NCBI RefSeq assembly: GCF_008638365.1
Contig: NZ_VWVU01000006.1
Span: 62,001-126,000 of the forward strand
DNA from: Nocardiopsis quinghaiensis
GTDB taxonomy: Bacteria > Actinomycetota > Actinomycetes > Streptosporangiales > Streptosporangiaceae
Reading direction: 5' to 3'
Length of the DNA stretch: 64,000 bases
Shown here piece by piece: positions 52,287 to 61,656 of the stretch. The stretch's first letter is position 1. The number at the start of each line of letters is the position of its first letter. A program made the position numbers and the translations under genes. Below the pieces are notes generated by a model. The model searched no databases and was not told the origin of the DNA. It saw nothing but the letters and a program-made list of their open reading frames with translations.

Positions 52287-52363
52287 CTCCTCCCGTTGGT
52301 CTTGCTCTTGGCGTCACCGTCGGGCGTCGAGAGTGACGCTGGGAGCAAGATCAACGGGAGGAG
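52287..52363. repeat. Long imperfect inverted repeat between convergent genes
   Basis: 31-bp arms (52287-52317 and 52333-52363) pairing except at four positions, with a 15-nt loop. A smaller hairpin precedes it (CGGGCGGCC / GGCCGCCCG near 52260-52282). Much longer than the other terminators in this window. Confidence 0.65.
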
Positions 52364-52376
52364 GGCGCCCGGCGCG

Positions 52377-52904
52377 CTACTCCTGGGCCTTCTGCATGCG
52401 CACGTACGCCAGCTGGAGCCAGTCGGACACGGCCACGGCGCTGAACACCGCCCCGGCGCCCCTGGTGGTACCCGGTGCGAACACCAGGCCGAAGGCGTAC
52501 GCGGTGGCGACCCACTGCGCGGTGCAGAACGGGCAGGTGATCAGTTCGCCGAAGGCACGGCGCCCGCCCTGGCCGCGCACGTCCTCGGCCAGCTCGGACG
52601 GCGCCGAGACCCCCCTGAACCGGGTGAAGAACGCCCGGAGGGGGCTGGTGACCGGATCCTTGGCCACCAGGCGGGACAGCTTGTGCGTGGTCAGCCCCAT
52701 CAGCACCAGGTCCCACGGGCCCACGCTCGCGTCCCTGCCGTTCCGGTGGGACTTGCGCGCCGCGAGCAGCCCCGCCCCCACCAGGGCCAGGTAGACCGAG
52801 ACCGTGGCGGCGTACCCGACGAGGGGCTGGTCGCTGTCGCCCCGGTAGGCCTCCGCCTCCTGGTGGAGCGTCTCCTTGATCTCGCCGGTGGTGTCTTCAG
52901 CCAT
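52377..52904 (-). CDS. DUF1360 membrane protein
   Basis: 175 aa. Family signature CPFCTAQWVAT preceded by LVLMGLTTHKLSRLVAKDPV, about three hydrophobic helices. Overlaps the GH15 gene by 8 nt, so it is co-expressed with it. DUF1360 proteins occur in sporulating bacteria; molecular function unknown. Confidence 0.9.
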   Translation of the reverse strand: MAEDTTGEIKETLHQEAEAYRGDSDQPLVGYAATVSVYLALVGAGLLAARKSHRNGRDASVGPWDLVLMGLTTHKLSRLVAKDPVTSPLRAFFTRFRGVSAPSELAEDVRGQGGRRAFGELITCPFCTAQWVATAYAFGLVFAPGTTRGAGAVFSAVAVSDWLQLAYVRMQKAQE

Positions 52905-54765
52905 CGTCCTCGTTCCTCCTTCGTCGTCCTGCCCGCCTACCCGATCTGCCGCGTACCCAGTCGTGCAGTGCCTCCCGGTCCGTCGCGCTGTCGAGGTTGA
53001 CGGCCGCCTCGATCAGCGCAAGATGGGTGAAGGCCTGGGGGAAGTTGCCCAGCATGGTGCCGTCGGCGGCCATCTCCTCCGCCTGCAGGCCGAGCTCCCC
53101 GGCGCGCCCGCACAACTTCTCGAACCGCTCCCGCGCCTCGTCGGTCCGCCCGGCGAGCACCAGGGCGGAGACCATGTCGAAGGAGCAGAGGAGGAAGGCG
53201 CCCTCCGGAGGGCCGCTGATACCGTCGTCGGTCCGTTCGGGGTCGTATCTGCGAATGAGGCAGCCGTCCCCGCCCAGCCGTTCGTCCACGCGCTCCAGGG
53301 TCCTGAGCACGCGCGGATCGGTTCCGTCGAGGAAGCCCAGGAGGGGGATCCGCAGCAGTGAACCGTCCACGTTGGCGGAGCCGTAGGACTGCGTGAAGGA
53401 TCCGGTCCCGGGGTCGTAGCCGCGGTCGAGGACCTCCTCGCGGACGGCCTCCCGTTCCCCGCGCCACTCGTCCAGAGGTGCGTCGACCCCCTTGCCGGAC
53501 TCGGTGAGGAGCTGGATCCCGCGGTCCAGGCACACCCAGGCGTAGACCTTGGAGTGGGTCCAGTGCCGGGGCCCCGACCGCACCTCCCATATGCCCTCGT
53601 CCGGTTCCCTCCAGAGCTTGCGCACCGACTCGACCACCGAGACGAGCTGTTCGAGGTCCTCCCGCCGGAGCCGCCCGGTGGCCGCCTCATAGGACAGCGC
53701 CGCGTCGAGGATGTGCCCGTACACGTCCAGCTGGTGCTGCGAGTGGGCGCGGTTGCCGACGCGGACCGGACGTGAGTCCTCGTACCCGGCCAGGTGGTCG
53801 AGGGCCTCCTCCCCGGGAAGGGGCCCCTTGTCGACCGCGTGCACCGGGGAGATCCAGTCGATCGGACTCTCGCACATGCTCAGCAGGAAGCGCAGGTAGC
53901 GTCCGGCCTCCTCGGAGTGGCCGAGCCGGAGGAAGGCCAGGACCACGAGCGCGGCGTCGCGGTGCCACACGTAGCGGTAGTCCCAGTTCCTGGGGCCGCC
54001 CGGCGCCTCGGGCAGGGACGTGGTGGGCGCGGCGACCAGGGCTCCGGTCTCCTCGTAGAGCAGGCCGCGCAGGGTGAGGGCGCTGCGTCGCACGTGTTCG
54101 GCGCCGACCCCCTGGTAGTCGATCCGCCCGGCCCAGTCCCGCCAGGCCTCCAAGGTCTCCCGGAGCAGTCTCGACGCCTCCCCCAACCCCACGCGGCGCT
54201 CACCGCGCAGGTAGTCCAGGGCGAACACGGCCGTGTCGCCCTCGGCGAGCTCCACGCGGTACTCCGGTACGCCGTCCTCGGCGATCCGGGGGGCGGGTGA
54301 GCCCGAGAGCAGCGGCCCCGAGGCCTCCCGCAGGGCTCCGTCGAGGCGCTCCCACGCGGGGGCCGCGCGCCCGAAGTCGGGTCTGGCGTCGAACCGTGAG
54401 CGCACGGCCGTGCTGCCGGAGCGGCACTCGACCACCCGCAGGAGGAGGCCCTCGCGGTACAGGCCCGACCGCCCGCGTCTGCGAACGGCGAGCAGGTCGC
54501 GTACGGCCACCTCCACGTCCGTTCCCCGCCAGAGGGTCTCCAGGACGAGGGTGTCGTCCACGTAGGCGCGCCCGGCCGGGCGCGCCCCCTCCACCTCCAG
54601 CGTCCACCCGCCGCCTTGCGGGTCCAGGATCCCCGAGACGAGCGCGGCTCCGTCGAATCCGGGCACGCACATCCAGTCGACCGTGCCGTCCGGTGTGGTG
54701 AGCGCGGCGGTGTGGCAGTCCGAGAGGAAGCCGTGCTCCCCGATGCGTGCCGCGTCCTGGCCCAT
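52897..54765 (-). CDS. GH15 family glycosidase (trehalase/glucoamylase-like)
   Basis: 622 aa from ATG 54765 with GGAGGGG upstream. N-terminal beta-sandwich begins GEHGFLSDCHTAALTTPDGT, then VDWMCVPGFDGAALVSGILD; the (alpha/alpha)6 barrel carries RNWDYRYVWHRDAALVVLAF and later YAWVCLDRGIQLL. Length and start match mycobacterial GH15 trehalases and related glucan hydrolases. No signal peptide, so cytosolic. Precise substrate uncertain. Confidence 0.88.
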   Translation of the reverse strand: MGQDAARIGEHGFLSDCHTAALTTPDGTVDWMCVPGFDGAALVSGILDPQGGGWTLEVEGARPAGRAYVDDTLVLETLWRGTDVEVAVRDLLAVRRRGRSGLYREGLLLRVVECRSGSTAVRSRFDARPDFGRAAPAWERLDGALREASGPLLSGSPAPRIAEDGVPEYRVELAEGDTAVFALDYLRGERRVGLGEASRLLRETLEAWRDWAGRIDYQGVGAEHVRRSALTLRGLLYEETGALVAAPTTSLPEAPGGPRNWDYRYVWHRDAALVVLAFLRLGHSEEAGRYLRFLLSMCESPIDWISPVHAVDKGPLPGEEALDHLAGYEDSRPVRVGNRAHSQHQLDVYGHILDAALSYEAATGRLRREDLEQLVSVVESVRKLWREPDEGIWEVRSGPRHWTHSKVYAWVCLDRGIQLLTESGKGVDAPLDEWRGEREAVREEVLDRGYDPGTGSFTQSYGSANVDGSLLRIPLLGFLDGTDPRVLRTLERVDERLGGDGCLIRRYDPERTDDGISGPPEGAFLLCSFDMVSALVLAGRTDEARERFEKLCGRAGELGLQAEEMAADGTMLGNFPQAFTHLALIEAAVNLDSATDREALHDWVRGRSGRRAGRRRRNEDDG

Positions 54766-54953
54766 CCGCCCCTCCGGGTCCGTGTGCTGCCGGGGTTCCC
54801 TCCTGCTGGCGACTGCCCAGGGGCGCACTCGGGAAACCAGGGAGAACGGCGGTTCAGAAGCTTGCCGTGACATGTACATAACAGGTGGTGCTCCCGGGTA
54901 GCGGGCAGGAAGCAGCCGAGAGGCCGTGTCGACCTTGTGGGGAGGTGGCCGAG

Positions 54954-55976
54954 GTGGCCGGAGAGCGCAATGGCCAGGTCGTGGTGGTCAGCGGGGCCAG
55001 CGCCGGAGTCGGCCGGGCGACCGCCCGGGAGTTCGCCCGGAAGGGGTACGCCCTGGCCCTCCTCGCACGGGGGCAGGCGGGGCTGGACGCCGCGGTGGAG
55101 GAGGCCCGCGCCGAGGGGGTGCCGGCGATGTCGATGCGGGTGGACGTGGCCGACGCCGACGCGCTGCGCGAGGCCCTGGCGCAGGTCGAGTCCGAACTGG
55201 GTCCGGTGGACGTCTGGGTCAACTGCGCGTTCGCCACGGTCATCGCGCCGTTCATGGAGATCGAGCCGGAGGAGTACCACCGGGTCACCGACGTCTGCTA
55301 CCACGGCTACGTACACGGCACCAGGGTCGCTCTGGAACGCATGCTGCCCCGGGACCGGGGCGTGATCGTGCAGGTCGGCTCGGCCCTGGCCTACCGGGGC
55401 ATCCCCCTGCAGGCGGCGTACTGCGGGGCCAAGCACGCGATACGCGGGTTCACCGACTCGGTGCGCTCCGAGCTGATCCACGAGGGCTCGCACATCAAGG
55501 TGACGGAGGTGCACCTGCCCGCCGTCAACACCCCGCAGTTCACGTGGGTGCGCTCGCGCGTGGAAGGCCGTCCGCGCCCGGTGCCGCCGGTGTACCAGCC
55601 GGAGGTGGTGGCCGAGGCGATCGTCTGGGGCGCCGAGCACCCGCGGCGGCGCCGGTACTGGGTGGGGATCTCGACGGTGGCCACCGTCCTGGGACAGCGG
55701 CTCGCACCGCGCCTGGTCAGCTGGCAGCAGGGGCGCAGCGGGTTCCAGAGCCAGGTCCGGGAGCTCCCGCCGCCCGAGCGCGACAACCTGTTCCACCCCC
55801 TGGACGACGAGCGCGACTACGGCGCGCACGGCGAGTTCGACGGCGAGGCGCGCGAGTCCAGTCCTCTCCAGGAGATGAACCAGCGGCGCCGCACCGCGGC
55901 CCTGGTGGGCGCCGCGGGTTTCGCGGCCGGGGCAGCGGGCTTCGCGGTCACCCGGAGTGTGCGCCGACGGGCCTGA
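54954..55976 (+). CDS. Short-chain dehydrogenase with C-terminal membrane helix
   Basis: 340 aa from GTG 54954 (GGGGAGG upstream). Cofactor motif VSGASAGVGRAT (TGxxxGxG type), VNCAFATV replacing the usual NNAG, and catalytic Ser/Tyr/Lys in VGSALAYRGIPLQAAYCGAK. A ~120-residue extension ends in a hydrophobic ALVGAAGFAAGAAGFAV and Arg-rich tail. NAD(P)H oxidoreductase; substrate unknown. Confidence 0.9.
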   Translation: MAGERNGQVVVVSGASAGVGRATAREFARKGYALALLARGQAGLDAAVEEARAEGVPAMSMRVDVADADALREALAQVESELGPVDVWVNCAFATVIAPFMEIEPEEYHRVTDVCYHGYVHGTRVALERMLPRDRGVIVQVGSALAYRGIPLQAAYCGAKHAIRGFTDSVRSELIHEGSHIKVTEVHLPAVNTPQFTWVRSRVEGRPRPVPPVYQPEVVAEAIVWGAEHPRRRRYWVGISTVATVLGQRLAPRLVSWQQGRSGFQSQVRELPPPERDNLFHPLDDERDYGAHGEFDGEARESSPLQEMNQRRRTAALVGAAGFAAGAAGFAVTRSVRRRA

Positions 55977-56011
55977 CCGCGTGGAACGAAGCCGAAACGA
56001 AGGGGGAAGAG

Positions 56012-56380
56012 ATGGCTGAGCACGATCCCGTCGTCGACGAGGTGTGGAACGACTTTCACTCGGTGGTGAACATGACCGGCCAGGAGTTGCGTGAGTGGCT
56101 GCTCACGAACGCCTCCGGTGAGAACGCCTTCAGCAACGACCCCGCCCACCCCGTGTGGAGGAAGGGCGAGGCGATCGTGAACCTGCTGAACAAACGCCAG
56201 GTGGACGTGACCAAGGATGACGTCGAGCTGATGCGCGAAGTGTCGGAGTTCGTCCGCGACCAGTTGGCGGACCCCCGCCGCGAGGACGCGGAGTGGCGGC
56301 ACCGGCTGATGTCGGTGGGACACGACCCGCTCAGCCCGGACTCGGCGCGGCCCGACGAGGAGGAGGACCTCGAAAGGTAG
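56012..56380 (+). CDS. DUF3140 protein
   Basis: 122 aa, GGGGGAAGAG before ATG 56012. VWNDFHSVVNMTGQELREWL and AEWRHRLMSVGHDPL match the DUF3140 pattern. Acidic, soluble; 35 bp after the SDR gene. Proteins of this group are small and of unknown function, sometimes called DNA-binding. Confidence 0.88.
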   Translation: MAEHDPVVDEVWNDFHSVVNMTGQELREWLLTNASGENAFSNDPAHPVWRKGEAIVNLLNKRQVDVTKDDVELMREVSEFVRDQLADPRREDAEWRHRLMSVGHDPLSPDSARPDEEEDLER

Positions 56381-56421
56381 CGGGAGAGGCAACAGGGACA
56401 GCACAACGGGGACGACGCGGT

Positions 56422-56450
56422 GTCGGGGCGGGCGCGGTGCCCGCCCCGAC
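56422..56450. terminator. First of two terminator hairpins
   Basis: 12-bp perfect stem GTCGGGGCGGGC / GCCCGCCCCGAC, loop GCGGT, 41 bp after the DUF3140 stop. Confidence 0.7.
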
Positions 56451-56514
56451 CCGTGTGTCAGCGGAGGAGCGTCACCAGGGCGACCGGTCCGCCGGAGTCG
56501 CCCTGGAAAAGGGT

Positions 56515-56552
56515 GCGGGGCGGCGCACCGCCGTCCCGGTGCGCCGCCCCGC
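56515..56552. terminator. Second terminator hairpin
   Basis: 15-bp perfect stem GCGGGGCGGCGCACC and complement, 8-nt loop. Terminates the leftward operon ending at 56575. Confidence 0.7.
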
Positions 56553-56574
56553 GTTCCCTCCCGGCCGGTTCCTG

Positions 56575-57957
56575 TCAGGTCTGGTCAGCGGTCTCCCCAC
56601 GCCCCCGGCGGTACTGCTCCGCCTGGCGGGCGATCTCGTCCTCGAGGTCGGCTTGCTGCCTGACCTTGTCGGCACGCATCCGCCTCGCGTTCTCGTTACG
56701 GTCGGCCTGCTGCCGGGCCTCCAGGCCGCCGATCTCCCGGTCGGTCTCCACCTGGAGCCTTTTGAGGGCGACCCGGATCTCCTGGTCGTGGCACTCGCGG
56801 TGGAAGTCGACCCGGGCCGTGTACAGCTCGTCGTACTTGTTGGTACCGCCGAGCAGCTTGGTCAGGACCGGGAACAGGTCCACCGCGGCCAGCAGCGCCC
56901 GCAGCAGGAACACCGCGGCCATCACGTAGAAGCTGCCCTTGGCCAGGGCGCCCAGTGCCTCCATCTCCTCGATGACGCCGTGCTCCCCCTCCTCGGCGGC
57001 CCGGGCGGCGACCTTCTCCTCGATCAGCGCGGCCCGCTCGGTGGCGAAGTCGGCGGTGGAGGCGCCCGACGCGGACGTGAGCTCCTCCACCTCGGAGTTC
57101 AGTTCCAACAGGCTGGTCCGGTAGGCCGCGAGCTGGCTGTCCCCCTCGAAGGCGTCGGCCTCGGCGCGCAGCTGCTCACAGTTGAACCCCTCACCCGCCC
57201 GACCGGTCAGCCCGTCGCCGGAGGTGCCGTTGCACTCCTGCCGGGCAAGCTCCTGTTTCTCCTCCAACTGCTCCTGAAGGGCGTCCACACGCTCCTGTAG
57301 CCGGTCGCGCTCCGCGGTGGTCGAGGCCAGCGCGGTCTGGTCGGCGGTGAGCGTGCTGCCGCCGACGGTCAGCAGGAACTCCTCCGTGCAGCCGGGGTCG
57401 GTGCTCTGCTCCCCCGAGACGGGATTGCAGCGCTCCAGGGCTGACCGGAACGCGTCGGACTCCTGCCCCCGCTCGGTCCTGACCTGGTGCTCGATGGACG
57501 GGCGGAAGGCGTAGAGGAGGATCGGTTCGGCGATGACCACGCTGACCAGGAGGGCCAGGAGGATCCGCCCGGTGAAGCCGAGGGCGCGTCCGCCCTTCTT
57601 CACCCCGTGCATGGTCGAGAGCATCCAGCAGTCGAAGACCAGGATGAGGCCGGACCAGAACAGGGCCGCCGGCACCAGCAGCGGCCACGGTGTGGAGGTG
57701 AACCTCTGGAGGGCGACGAACACCGCGATCCCGGCCATGGAGGACGTGGCGAGGACGACCAGTCCTTGGAGGGTGTAGCGGGGGCGCTCCTCCGGGATCA
57801 GGGAGAGGAGGTCCTCGTCCACCCCGGTCATGCGGCGCAGCATGCGGCCCGCACGGCCTCGGACGGTGGTCCGCTCCGCGGCCGTGCGGCTTGCGGGCAC
57901 GTCCTGGACCGGCGTCCTGTCCCGCGCGGGGGGAGGGGAGAGGGAGCTAGGCGTCAT
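56575..57957 (-). CDS. DUF4407 membrane protein with coiled coil
   Basis: 460 aa. Three hydrophobic helices around residues 65-155 (GLVVLATSSMAGIAVFVALQ, LLVPAALFWSGLILVFDCWM, ILLALLVSVVIAEPILLYAF), a long coiled-coil (ERDRLQERVDALQEQLEEKQ), and one more helix (GSFYVMAAVFLLRALLAAVD), then a charged helical tail. This is the DUF4407 layout. Last gene of the cyclase/NTPase operon; overlaps the previous gene by 11 nt. Could be the membrane-acting or sensing component. Confidence 0.87.
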   Translation of the reverse strand: MTPSSLSPPPARDRTPVQDVPASRTAAERTTVRGRAGRMLRRMTGVDEDLLSLIPEERPRYTLQGLVVLATSSMAGIAVFVALQRFTSTPWPLLVPAALFWSGLILVFDCWMLSTMHGVKKGGRALGFTGRILLALLVSVVIAEPILLYAFRPSIEHQVRTERGQESDAFRSALERCNPVSGEQSTDPGCTEEFLLTVGGSTLTADQTALASTTAERDRLQERVDALQEQLEEKQELARQECNGTSGDGLTGRAGEGFNCEQLRAEADAFEGDSQLAAYRTSLLELNSEVEELTSASGASTADFATERAALIEEKVAARAAEEGEHGVIEEMEALGALAKGSFYVMAAVFLLRALLAAVDLFPVLTKLLGGTNKYDELYTARVDFHRECHDQEIRVALKRLQVETDREIGGLEARQQADRNENARRMRADKVRQQADLEDEIARQAEQYRRGRGETADQT

Positions 57958-59200
57958 GATCGTCCTCGCTCAGTCCCTCCGCGTAACGGCGGTGTCCTTT
58001 CGAGACCGGCCCGGCGGAGGCGTCGGCGCGCGTGCGGGCGCCCGGACCGCCCCGGGGCCGCACGGCTTGCCCGTCCGCGGACGCCTCGGGCCCGGAACCG
58101 GTTTCGAGCTCGGCGTCCGCGGCCCGCCCCGAGCCCGCGGAACCCTCTTCACCGTCGGTCGCCCCCGTCCGGAGGGGAAGGAGTTCCGGGTTGATGAAGT
58201 CCACCACCTCCGCCGTGGTCATGGCACCGTCGACGTAGTGTTCCTTGAACGCCGCCTGGGCCAGCTCCGACCTGACCCGCAGACGCTCGCGCTCGTCCTC
58301 CCTGTCCCATGTCTCACGGCGCAGGGCGTCGGCCCTCTGCTGTTCCTCCCGACGCAGCCGCTCCTCCTTCTCCGCGGTTTCCCTCTCCGCCTCCCGATCG
58401 AGCGCGCGCTCCCGCTCGACGGTGATGCGGTGGGCGACCTCGGTGGGGTCGATGCGGCCCTCGGCCAGCGCCAGCATGACCGCGTTGATGGTGTCGTCCT
58501 GGACGGCCTCGCTGAGACCGTCCATGATCCTGCGCGTGTGCTCGGTGACCTTCTCCTTCATCAGGTGGTCGTGGTCGGTGCGCGCGACCTCCACCTCCTG
58601 CTCGTGGCGGGTGGTCCGCCAGGTACTCCGCACCTGGCGAAGGCTGTGCGGTGTGAGCACCTCGGTGCCGACGTACTCGATCCGCATCCCCCGGACCTCC
58701 GGCGGCGACAGGTCGATGAACGCCTTGATGTGACTCCACACCAGCTCGCGGACCTTGTTGATGTCCTCCAGTCTCAGGTGCTGGGCCACCTGGGGCAGCT
58801 TGTCGTAGCGACGCATGTAGCCGCTCAGGAAGCGGTGCGCGTCCCCGCGGCCCTCGCTGACCACCGTGACCGGGTCCAGGACCGTGCAGGAGAAGGCCGT
58901 GCGCACCTCGAAGTCGTCGTCCTCCATGGAGGGGACCGCGAGGGTGACGACGACGGAGACGTCGTGGCTGACGTCGACGAGGCTCACGTGGTCGGCGTCC
59001 ACCACGCGGCTGTCGTCGAGGGCGGTACCGCCCTTGTCCACGTGGAAGGCGCCGCCGCCGCGGTAGACGAGGACCTGGTGGGCGGATGCCCGGGGCAGTT
59101 CGGACGGATCACGGCGGCGGCCGCGCAGCCCGAGGAAGCCCTGGCGGCTCGGCGCGCTGAGGGCGCGCTCGTCCACAACCGGATACGTGGGGGCTCTCAT
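57947..59200 (-). CDS. SPFH/band-7-like cytosolic protein
   Basis: 417 aa from ATG 59200 (ATGA overlap with the NTPase stop). A beta-rich first half (VLVYRGGGAFHVDKGGTALD, SHDVSVVVTLAVPSMEDDDF, VRTAFSCTVLDPVTVV) resembles SPFH domains, followed by a long charged coiled-coil (EREAERETAEKEERLRREEQ class) and a disordered tail. No membrane helix. Probably oligomerises; SPFH assignment is by pattern only. Confidence 0.7.
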   Translation of the reverse strand: MRAPTYPVVDERALSAPSRQGFLGLRGRRRDPSELPRASAHQVLVYRGGGAFHVDKGGTALDDSRVVDADHVSLVDVSHDVSVVVTLAVPSMEDDDFEVRTAFSCTVLDPVTVVSEGRGDAHRFLSGYMRRYDKLPQVAQHLRLEDINKVRELVWSHIKAFIDLSPPEVRGMRIEYVGTEVLTPHSLRQVRSTWRTTRHEQEVEVARTDHDHLMKEKVTEHTRRIMDGLSEAVQDDTINAVMLALAEGRIDPTEVAHRITVERERALDREAERETAEKEERLRREEQQRADALRRETWDREDERERLRVRSELAQAAFKEHYVDGAMTTAEVVDFINPELLPLRTGATDGEEGSAGSGRAADAELETGSGPEASADGQAVRPRGGPGARTRADASAGPVSKGHRRYAEGLSEDDHDA

Positions 59201-61647
59201 ACTGGTGTCACTTTCTTCGTGAGGCCGGGGTCCGACCCGTGTCCTGTTCCGGAAGCGGTGCCGTAGCCGCCGAACACCCTGGTGAGGACGTCCAGGACGG
59301 CGTCGGTGAAGGGGTCCTCGTCGCCCTGCTGCCGGACCGCGCTGGTGAAGCTGACCCGGAAGCCCGGATGCTCCTCCTCCGGGATGAGCCGTGACAGGTC
59401 GGTGAGCAGGCTTCGCGCGTTGTCCTGGGCGTCGGCGCCGTTGCGCTGGAGCGCTCGCAGTGTGCTCCACAGGGAGTGGATCGCGGGACGGCGTGTCCGC
59501 CGGTCCCGGATGGTCTCCGCCCACAGGGCGGCGACGCTGAGGACCTGGTCGGGAACCAGCATGATGTGGCGGGCGACCGCCGGGTCACCGCCGACGGGTT
59601 CCCCGTCCGGATCCCCGCTACCGCCGCCCGAGCCGTTGGAGCCCGGACCACCGTGCCCGTCGTACCCGTCCTCTCGGCCGCCGTCTTCAGAGCGGTCCGG
59701 GGTCTGGTGGCCGTCCCGTTCGGAGGTCTCCTCCGACGGGTCCGGTGCCGGGTCCCCGGCTCCGGCTGGTCCGGGGACGAGGGGTTCGCTCGTGGGGACC
59801 GTGAGTATGGAGAAGGCGGCGGCGAGTAGGTACTCCCGGTCGTCCCTCCTGGGGCTGAAGCGATAGGCGTGGGCCAGTTCGTCTCCGACGACGCCGACCA
59901 GGGCCCGGCCGCTGACCCCCCGGTCGATGAGGCTGCCGAAGAGGGCGCCGACGGCGAAGGACGCTTCGAACCGGTGGTCCGAGTCGGAGTCCAGGACCAG
60001 GTCCAGCAGCCGGTTGGCCGCCTCGGTCGGGTAGCTCACCCCCAGCTCGCCGCTCCACACCTGGACCGCGGCCTTCGCCTGGAGCGGTGTGCCACGGGTC
60101 AGCCAGCGGTCGACGGTACGCAGGACGGTGGGTGCCAGGTCGTGTTCCGCCTCCATGCACATGAACCACAGTGCGAACACACAGGTCTCGCGCCCCGCCA
60201 ACCCCCGTCCCCGCGACCACCGGTCCAGGTACAGGTCGTGGACTTCGTCGAAGGCGGTCACGGCCAGAGCAGCCAGGCCCTCGGCCAGGTGCACACGCCT
60301 GGTGCGGTGGCCTGTCGCGTACCCGGCCCAGCTGCGGACGGCATCCCAGAAGGCCACGTCGTAGCGCTCCCACAGCTGGCGCAGTACCTCCGTCCGGTCA
60401 CCGTTCTCGGCGAAACCGGGAAAGCGCCGAACCATCCACCCGTCGTCCCGGTACTCGACGCGGAAGAGGCCGTGCCCGTCCCTACCCCTCCGGCCCCGGT
60501 GGGCGGGGAGCGGGTCGGGCTGAGGGACCGTGGCCTTCTCCTCTTCCGCAGCCGCCTCGCCTTCCGGGGGAAAAGCCCTGTTCAAACAGGTGTGCAGGTG
60601 GTTGGCGAGGATCTCGTAGTCTCGTTCGCGCACTCCGGGCAGCAGTCCCAGAGCAGCGGCGTCAGCGACCTCTCTCCGGTCCGGGCCGGACTCGAACCAC
60701 CTCTCGACGCGGTCACGGGACGAGGAGCGCACGACGTGGCCGACCGCGCTCTCCGGGTCCTCCCCGGCGCCCATGCGTTCGGCGACCGCGACGATGTCGG
60801 CGACCGAGTGGTCGTCCGGGAGGCAGCGCACCACCAGGTCCACCGCCTCGGGGCGCGCGTGGAAGAACTCCTCGGCCAGATGCCTGCGGAGCACGTCGGC
60901 GGTGCGAGGACGTTCCCACCCGAAGCCGGGCGCGGTCGCCCCCACATGTGCTGTCCGGTCGCATGTCAGGACGAGGTAGGCGTCCGAGGCCTCAACGTGT
61001 CGCCGCAGAACCGACCAGAGATACTCGTGCTCGGCCGGGGACTCGCCCCGGCCCGCACCGAACCAGTCCAGGACGATGTAGCCGCTTCCGGGCTTCAGTT
61101 CGCGCCTGGACAGCGACTCCAGGGTCTGGCTCGGGGTGAACACCACGATGGGATCCGCGCCGACCGCGTCCAGCAGGGAGATCGCGCCTGACCGCCGTCC
61201 GTTCCCCGCCACGCCGGTGAGGACGAGGACACGCTGCTTCTCCAGGAGGCGGTGGGCTTCGTCGAAACAGTCGGGCGGGACGAAGGAGTCGACGGTTCCG
61301 CGGACTTCGCGCTCCCTCAGGCGACCGGTGGCCGAGGGGCGCGGAGCGTCTGCGGCTTCCTGTGTTCCCGAGGGGCCGAAAACGCCGTTCTGGGCGTTGA
61401 CCATTCCGTAGAACACGTTGGTGACCCTGCTTCTCCCCTCCTCTCCCCACGGGTCGGGGCGGTGGGGGGAGGGGCCGTCCGCGTGCTCTCCGGGGTCCTG
61501 GCCTTCCATGTCCGGTGCCGTGGAGTCCGGGAACAGGGATTTCTCCTGGGGGAGGAACGCCTCGGCTCCCTGCGGGTTCTGCTCCTGGGGCGGGGCCGCT
61601 CCGGCGCCTTCTCCGACCCCCGGTGCGCTGTCGGGGTGGTGGCTCAC
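59197..61647 (-). CDS. Large NTPase-like protein with degenerate P-loop
   Basis: 816 aa from GTG 61647 (AGGAGG 6 nt upstream, 9 nt after the cyclase stop). Disordered N-terminus, then the peptide VTNVFYGMVNAQNGVFG (75-91), also found at the end of the cyclase. P-loop-like LTGVAGNGRRSGA (143-155) has Arg in place of the usual Lys. YIVLDWFGAG may be Walker B. The C-terminal half is helical, repeat-like, with a disordered insertion rich in Gly/Asp. This is the layout of STAND-type conflict NTPases that sense and transmit a signal. Function unproven. Confidence 0.75.
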   Translation of the reverse strand: MSHHPDSAPGVGEGAGAAPPQEQNPQGAEAFLPQEKSLFPDSTAPDMEGQDPGEHADGPSPHRPDPWGEEGRSRVTNVFYGMVNAQNGVFGPSGTQEAADAPRPSATGRLREREVRGTVDSFVPPDCFDEAHRLLEKQRVLVLTGVAGNGRRSGAISLLDAVGADPIVVFTPSQTLESLSRRELKPGSGYIVLDWFGAGRGESPAEHEYLWSVLRRHVEASDAYLVLTCDRTAHVGATAPGFGWERPRTADVLRRHLAEEFFHARPEAVDLVVRCLPDDHSVADIVAVAERMGAGEDPESAVGHVVRSSSRDRVERWFESGPDRREVADAAALGLLPGVRERDYEILANHLHTCLNRAFPPEGEAAAEEEKATVPQPDPLPAHRGRRGRDGHGLFRVEYRDDGWMVRRFPGFAENGDRTEVLRQLWERYDVAFWDAVRSWAGYATGHRTRRVHLAEGLAALAVTAFDEVHDLYLDRWSRGRGLAGRETCVFALWFMCMEAEHDLAPTVLRTVDRWLTRGTPLQAKAAVQVWSGELGVSYPTEAANRLLDLVLDSDSDHRFEASFAVGALFGSLIDRGVSGRALVGVVGDELAHAYRFSPRRDDREYLLAAAFSILTVPTSEPLVPGPAGAGDPAPDPSEETSERDGHQTPDRSEDGGREDGYDGHGGPGSNGSGGGSGDPDGEPVGGDPAVARHIMLVPDQVLSVAALWAETIRDRRTRRPAIHSLWSTLRALQRNGADAQDNARSLLTDLSRLIPEEEHPGFRVSFTSAVRQQGDEDPFTDAVLDVLTRVFGGYGTASGTGHGSDPGLTKKVTPV

Positions 61648-61656
61648 GTGTGCCTC

